This document shows positions 7,108-10,449 of a stretch of 10,449 nucleotides of DNA, one piece after another. Each line of letters opens with the position of its first letter. The first letter of the stretch is position 1. The DNA lies in NCBI GenBank assembly GCA_003646305.1, contig QNFJ01000058.1, positions 1 through 10,449 on the forward strand. Reading direction: 5' to 3'. The position numbers and the translations under genes were made by a program. Origin of the DNA: Gammaproteobacteria bacterium. Lineage in GTDB: Bacteria; Pseudomonadota; Gammaproteobacteria; Methylococcales; UBA2780. The notes beneath the pieces were generated by a model. That model searched no databases and was not told the origin of the DNA. It saw only the letters and a program-made list of their open reading frames with translations.

Positions 7108-7139
7108 TGGTGGACCCTAGCAGACTCGAACCTCTGACA
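7108..7139 (-). other. tRNA 3'-end fragment, probable attachment-site scar
   Basis: Read on the minus strand, this is GTCAGAGGTTCGAGTC followed by TGCTAGGGTCCACCA. It has the tRNA T-loop signature GGTTCGAGTC, a seven-base 3' acceptor strand AGGGTCC, discriminator A and an encoded CCA, with a terminator just downstream. The T-stem is imperfect: AGAGG against CTGCT gives one A-G mismatch and one G-T pair. No anticodon arm, D-arm or 5' acceptor strand (GGACCCT) precedes it, so this is not a functional tRNA gene. A displaced 3' end that keeps the native terminator is what remains when an element integrates into a tRNA gene, or after part of the gene is deleted. tRNA identity cannot be read without an anticodon. 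Confidence 0.6.
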
Positions 7140-7570
7140 AGATGATTAATGGTTATATGCAGGAAAGCACATTTTTTTATAACTGGGGGTGCTAGCTGAA
7201 TTTGGCGGCACATCGATAAGCTTGATCGAAAAACCACTTTAATCATATGGGCTAGGGTTTATTATCCGAAGAGGGGTCGAGTCTTCGGTCAAGAAATTAT
7301 GAGTCAGTGAGAGGTTGCACCGACCCGTACTTCCAATCAAGTTATTTTAAGCTGTTTTCAGGACCATAAAGCTATCAAATCCGGAGGGAAACAATTTATA
7401 AGTTGTTACTTACCAGTTAATCGGTTTTGCTTGAAAAGTGCGTGTTTTCTGGGTTTTTCTCAAAGCTAAAGGGTTGAGAGTCGGGTTGCTGTGAAAGGTG
7501 GGAAATAGAATATCGAAGGCTCATGAAATTAATTCCCCTGGGACACTCATGGGACACTAGCAGGTAAGTT
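7140..7570. other. Non-coding, probable element-derived stretch
   Basis: No intact gene is seen. A perfect 7-bp hairpin, CCGAAGA (7266-7272) with TCTTCGG (7282-7288), has no T run on either strand. The end of the stretch carries the paired TGGGACACT repeats. It lies between the tRNA 3' scar and the HipA remnant and fits the non-coding flank of an integrated element (inference). Confidence 0.35.
7539..7558 (+). repeat. Tandem TGGGACACT direct repeats, 11-bp period
   Basis: Two identical nonamers TGGGACACT stand at 7539-7547 and 7550-7558, so their starts are 11 bp apart, one helical turn. Such spacing suits cooperative binding of a protein to one face of the helix. Their position near a tRNA-derived attachment scar suggests arm-type integrase binding sites, but no integrase gene is in the window and this role is inferred. 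The repeat itself is directly seen. Confidence 0.55.
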
Positions 7571-8209
7571 ATGGCAACAACTGGCGATAGATGGTGGCAA
7601 GGCCAAGAGGTTAAGTGCCTGAATGAGGGTGTTTTAAAAGATGGGACTGAGAACTATGGCATTGATTATCGCTACTTCCGATTAAAGTTTGATAGTGAGG
7701 ATAATCAGGATAGAGATGGACGTGCCCCTAAAGGGATGGCGCAAGTTGAGTATCTTTATTCAAATGTTGCCCGCGAATGCCAGATTGATATGCCGAAGAG
7801 GAACTTTATTATTGATGGGGAGGATTTCCATTATTTGATCGAGCGATTTGGTTTAATCGACAACAGTGGTCGTTTAGATAAGTTATATTATGCTTCTTGG
7901 TGTGGGATTAATCATGCGCATAGAGATGCTGCAGGTGCCTGTGGTTATGAGTAGTTAGTGGTGGTGGCTAAGCAGCTTGGGCTAGGGCAAGCTGCATTAA
8001 CAGAGGTTTGCAAGTGGGCTGTTTTTAACGTGGTGGGGCGCAATCACGATGACCCAGAACCAGAACAGATTTGCCTAGAGGCCATTCTAACTTTGCTGAT
8101 TGAACCTGCGACTCGATTTTGCTTTCTGAGTTGTCTCGCAGGTACTGAATTTGGTAGATCGAAACAAATCAATTATCGTGCTGACAAGCCAATAATTGTA
8201 AGCAGCTAA
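7571..8209 (+). pseudogene. HipA-type serine/threonine kinase toxin, degenerate
   Basis: HipA toxins phosphorylate a cellular target such as a tRNA synthetase and are paired with a HipB antitoxin. The frame from 7571 reads YRYFRLKFDSED, VEYLYSNVARECQID, HYLIERF, AAGACGYE, then a TAG at 7952-7954. In the same frame it continues VAKQLGLGQAALTE and FNVVGRNHDD. This order (WLLKF, EYxYxxxAxxxGI, HFxxRFDR, SYE, RxLGL, FNVxxRNxDDH) matches the HipA C-terminal domain. It is broken in several ways: the N-terminal domain is missing, RFDR has become RFGL, Gln is replaced by a stop in YEQL, and similarity ends after NHDD, before the region that should hold the rest of the catalytic segment. The first frame has ATG 7571 with AGG six bases upstream. 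No HipB-like gene is seen. Family call confident, non-functional. Confidence 0.82.
8104..8143. repeat. Inverted repeat at the end of the HipA remnant
   Basis: ACCTGCGA (8104-8111) is perfectly complementary to TCGCAGGT (8136-8143). Inside it, ACTC (8111-8114) can pair with GAGT (8128-8131). No T run follows, so it is not an obvious terminator. It lies where HipA similarity has already ended and could mark a junction with other sequence. Confidence 0.4.
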
Positions 8210-8222
8210 CAATAGGGATGAT

Positions 8223-9644
8223 ATGAGGATTTTTTCTGATATAAAGTTTTCCAGTTTTAGGCGCGCTGGGCTTTCTAAAGATGACCGCAGAGAGATTCTG
8301 GAAGACTTATTCATATTTGGCAAAGAGAAACAAAGTCCTTATCTGTATCGAATGGCATTTTTATTGGCCATCTCTACGGTTATAGCCAGCAGTGGTTTAT
8401 TGTCCGATTCCGTAGCCGTCGTAATCGGTGCCATGCTGGTGGCACCGATGATGGGGCCTGTGATGGCAGCTGCAGCTGCCATCTCGCTAGGCTGGCCTAA
8501 TCGTTTTTATCAGGCAATTTTTTTAACGTCTGCGATGGCCGTTTCCGCGGTCTTGATATCTGCGATATTCGCATGGCTTTCGCCGGATATGATAAGAATT
8601 CCAGAGCAGGTCATGGCGAGAACAGTTCCGACATTTTTTGATCTGGTCATTGCATTGGCTGCTGGAAGCGGTGGCGCATTTACGATGACACGTAAAGAGT
8701 CGAGTGCGATTCCGGGTGTGGCAATGGCGGTTGCTTTATTACCTCCATTAGCATCAACCGGTATTTTATGGGTCATGATGGAATACGCGCTTGCTATAAA
8801 AGCATTTGTATTGTTTTTTACTAACTTTGCAGCAATGGTTTTAGCGGGTGCCCTTACTTTCCAATTTGTTGGCGTGTCACCTAAAAGGGCACGAGGTAAA
8901 AGTGCTCGATTTTCTCGCAATAACTTACTGGCCTTTGCTCTTCTTGTTGTAGGCATTTCGGTGCCTCTGTATTTTTATAGCAATGAAGTATGGTACGACG
9001 GAGCCTATCAGGCTCATCAATCGAAAGAATTGCAGGTATGGCTTAAGAAAAATAAACTGTCGATTACAGAAGTCACTATTGATGAGGAAAAGCAACTCTT
9101 GGTGCTGAGATTAACAGGCCCAAACCCACCGCTAAATGTTGAGACCCTTCATGCTGAGATAGATAAAAGACGAAGGTCAAAGTATGGTATTACAAGCCCT
9201 TTTAAAATTCATGTGATATGGGCGCAAACAGAACAATTTAGCTGGCCTCCCGAAGAGGGAGTGCATGCTGCTAAAGTCCCACTCAAAACCCGTTTGTTAA
9301 GTAATCTGCACTTTAATAAATGGTTCTGGCTGGGAACCCAATATGCAGACGGAGATTGGCTGCGCCCTAACCCAAAAAATGGTTATTTTATAAAAATAGT
9401 CGATAAACACTCTGTGGAATTATGGAGTCATTGTGCTCACGGTATTGGCTCTTATGAGCTTGTGCACGAGGAAATGAATGTCACCTTTGACATAGTTGTT
9501 AATGAAGCCTGTGACACTTACGAGCTAGACCAACGCTACATCGCGGACTTAAACCAGGTTGTTAATTTGCTTGTTGAAGGTGAACATTTGTCATTGCGTT
9601 TAAATAATAATGATGGCGTGATGCATTTTGAGATCGCGAATTAA
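8223..9644 (+). CDS. DUF389 membrane protein with C-terminal META/HslJ-like domain
   Basis: This 473-residue inner-membrane protein starts with a short cytoplasmic part (1-40). The DUF389 membrane core (about 41-253) carries the hallmark motifs VVIGAMLVAPMMGPV (66-80), ARTVPTFFDLVIALAAGSGG (132-151) and IPGVAMAVALLPPLASTG (163-180), with a last hydrophobic helix at about 233-252. Residues 265-335 form a small alpha/beta region often seen after the core. The tail (about 366-471) resembles a META domain as in the lipoprotein HslJ: an opening W-x-L-like strand (FWLGTQYADGDWL), a central cysteine followed by G-x-Y (HCAHGIGSYE, C404), a second cysteine (NEAC, C430), then the ADLNQVVNLLVEGEHLSLRL pattern. 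If so, the tail is likely periplasmic. DUF389 proteins have no settled function. The start ATG 8223 has AGGGA (8214-8218) four bases upstream. The gene stands alone after the HipA remnant. Confidence 0.9.
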   Translation: MRIFSDIKFSSFRRAGLSKDDRREILEDLFIFGKEKQSPYLYRMAFLLAISTVIASSGLLSDSVAVVIGAMLVAPMMGPVMAAAAAISLGWPNRFYQAIFLTSAMAVSAVLISAIFAWLSPDMIRIPEQVMARTVPTFFDLVIALAAGSGGAFTMTRKESSAIPGVAMAVALLPPLASTGILWVMMEYALAIKAFVLFFTNFAAMVLAGALTFQFVGVSPKRARGKSARFSRNNLLAFALLVVGISVPLYFYSNEVWYDGAYQAHQSKELQVWLKKNKLSITEVTIDEEKQLLVLRLTGPNPPLNVETLHAEIDKRRRSKYGITSPFKIHVIWAQTEQFSWPPEEGVHAAKVPLKTRLLSNLHFNKWFWLGTQYADGDWLRPNPKNGYFIKIVDKHSVELWSHCAHGIGSYELVHEEMNVTFDIVVNEACDTYELDQRYIADLNQVVNLLVEGEHLSLRLNNNDGVMHFEIAN

Positions 9645-9990
9645 AATAGCTAAGCCCCTCCATTTTACTATGGTGTTTTTGCAGTCACTTTTATTGCCTC
9701 TTCATTGAATGCTTGAGTTATAACTAAACTGGCATTTGAGAATGTGAATAAGACGGTGTGGCTGGTTAATTTATTGTTGCCACATAGGTGCGCAGCTATG
9801 AGTAGGCGTGGTGTTATTGAACGGATAGCTCGAGATAGGATCGAGACCCATTGACTGAAATTCTGAGAGTAGTCGCATAACAACTGAATCAGCAAGTTGT
9901 TGAGGCCAAATTGCAGAGCCGAGTGGATCAATATTCAGACAGCCGAACCTCTACCGGCACGCGGGCGTTGTTCGGAAACGAAGATGATAT
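9645..9990. other. Intergenic stretch without recognisable gene
   Basis: No supported gene and no clear terminator for the DUF389 gene. A minus-strand open frame of 87 codons (9668-9931) has no family resemblance and no ribosome binding site. CCGAAC (9943-9948) and GTTCGG (9970-9975) form a 6-bp inverted repeat with a 21-base loop and no T run, just beyond the stop of the AraC fragment. Confidence 0.4.
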
Positions 9991-10449
9991 TCAGCGGTTA
10001 CGTGTTTGCTGTCGGTATTCACGCGGTGATGCTCCCGCCCAGCGGCGAAAGGCACGAGTGAAATGTGCCGCATCGGTATAGCCAAGCTGGAAAGTAATCT
10101 CCGTAATGAGTAGCGATGAATTGCGTAGTTTGTTTTTTGCCAGGTCAAATTTAGCCTGATTCAGTAGCTTGTTAAAGGTAATGCCATGCTGCTTGAGCCG
10201 CCTCTGTATGCTGAGAACAGGAATGTTTACCGCTTTGGCCATATTAATTTGGCAGAAAAATACCGATCATACAGTTATTGTAATGCCCTGATTTTGTTGC
10301 AATATAAAAACAAATCAAGCGGCTATTATATTGCCCAGTAAGTAAGATCGATTTTGCAGTTTTGGTTGCAGATGTAAATGCTGATAATGTTGCGTAAAGT
10401 CTCGACAAAATCAGCATCTATATCATATTGATTCTTTCCCTTTACAGTA
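9991..10449 (-). pseudogene. AraC-family regulator, split and probably inactive (runs off window end)
   Basis: The C-terminal part (9991-10242) is a clear AraC double-HTH domain: AKAVNIPVLSIQRRLKQHGI for the first HTH and ITEITFQLGYTDAAHFTRAF then RRWAGASPREYR for the second. Upstream of its ATG (10240-10242) the frame meets TGA at 10267-10269. In a second minus frame entering from the window end (stop at 10326-10328), the sequence reads DADFVETLRNIISIYICNQN then CKIDL. This resembles the helix that precedes the HTH in such regulators (x-F-V-x-x-V/L-R-x-x-I). About 100 bases of unrelated sequence in another frame separate the two. An 83-residue HTH-only product from ATG 10242 is possible but has no ribosome binding site. 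The HTH call is sure; the split-gene reading is an inference. Confidence 0.7.
10299..10334. repeat. 9-bp inverted repeat within the AraC interruption
   Basis: GCAATATAA (10299-10307) is perfectly complementary to TTATATTGC (10326-10334) across an 18-base loop. It falls inside the stretch that appears to interrupt the AraC-family gene, so it may belong to an inserted sequence. No flanking target duplication is evident. Confidence 0.5.

Noticed and set aside
7034..7246. Minus-strand 70-codon open frame covering the tRNA fragment and terminator
   Set aside because: The terminator and the tRNA 3' end explain this sequence better; there are no protein motifs.
8100..8115. GATTGAACCTGCGAC looks like a minus-strand tRNA T-arm
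   Set aside because: The base that must pair with the T-stem end is wrong and no CCA or acceptor stem is present; it is part of the inverted repeat.
8510..8956. Minus-strand 148-codon open frame antisense to the DUF389 core
   Set aside because: It is Ala/Thr-rich antisense of a confidently identified membrane domain, a common codon-shadow effect.
9668..9931. Minus-strand 87-codon open frame downstream of the DUF389 gene
   Set aside because: It has no ribosome binding site, no recognisable motif and no operon partner; kept only as a remark in the intergenic entry.
1..10449. CRISPR arrays, retrons or long tandem repeats
   Set aside because: No regularly spaced repeated units longer than about 9 bp were seen on reading; the TGGGACACT pair is the only clean direct repeat found.

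Overview
The window looks like a chromosomal accessory stretch from a Gram-negative bacterium, most likely a marine-type gammaproteobacterium. The evidence is a moderately AT-rich composition, Sec signal peptides, AraC regulators, a DUF389 membrane protein and HipA/terminase debris of proteobacterial type. No ribosomal or other phylogenetic marker is present, so the taxonomy is an inference. The intact genes are interleaved with clearly decayed ones.

Layout. At 1-349 lies a frameshifted phage small-terminase gene, possibly followed by a scrap of large terminase (346-474). At 617-1024 is an intact small zinc protein of the GFA (glutathione-dependent formaldehyde-activating enzyme-like) family. 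It converges on an AraC-family regulator (1249-2202, minus) across a bidirectional terminator and a possible IS3-type end. The AraC gene is divergent from a secreted or membrane-anchored metallo-beta-lactamase-fold hydrolase (2524-3795). This hydrolase resembles the family that databases label GntH, and it ends in a strong terminator. Next is a tight two-gene operon (3907-5565 and 5565-6854, sharing one base): a large exported protein of unknown function and a HupE/UreJ-2-type membrane protein with a big periplasmic domain, plausibly a metal-handling pair.

From 6855 to 8210 no intact gene is seen. This stretch holds a minus-strand tRNA 3' end followed by its own terminator (a likely attachment-site scar), two TGGGACACT repeats one helical turn apart, and a nonsense-interrupted, N-truncated HipA-type kinase toxin remnant. 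At 8223-9644 is a DUF389 membrane protein whose C-terminal tail appears to be a META/HslJ-like domain, an unusual fusion. The right end (9991-10449, minus) holds an AraC-family gene that appears split by about 100 bp of foreign or rearranged sequence.

How the genes fit together. Only two functional groupings are supported: the divergent AraC/MBL-hydrolase pair, and the two-gene exported protein/HupE-like operon. The remainder reads as independent genes separated by scars of prophage, insertion sequence and tRNA-targeted element activity.
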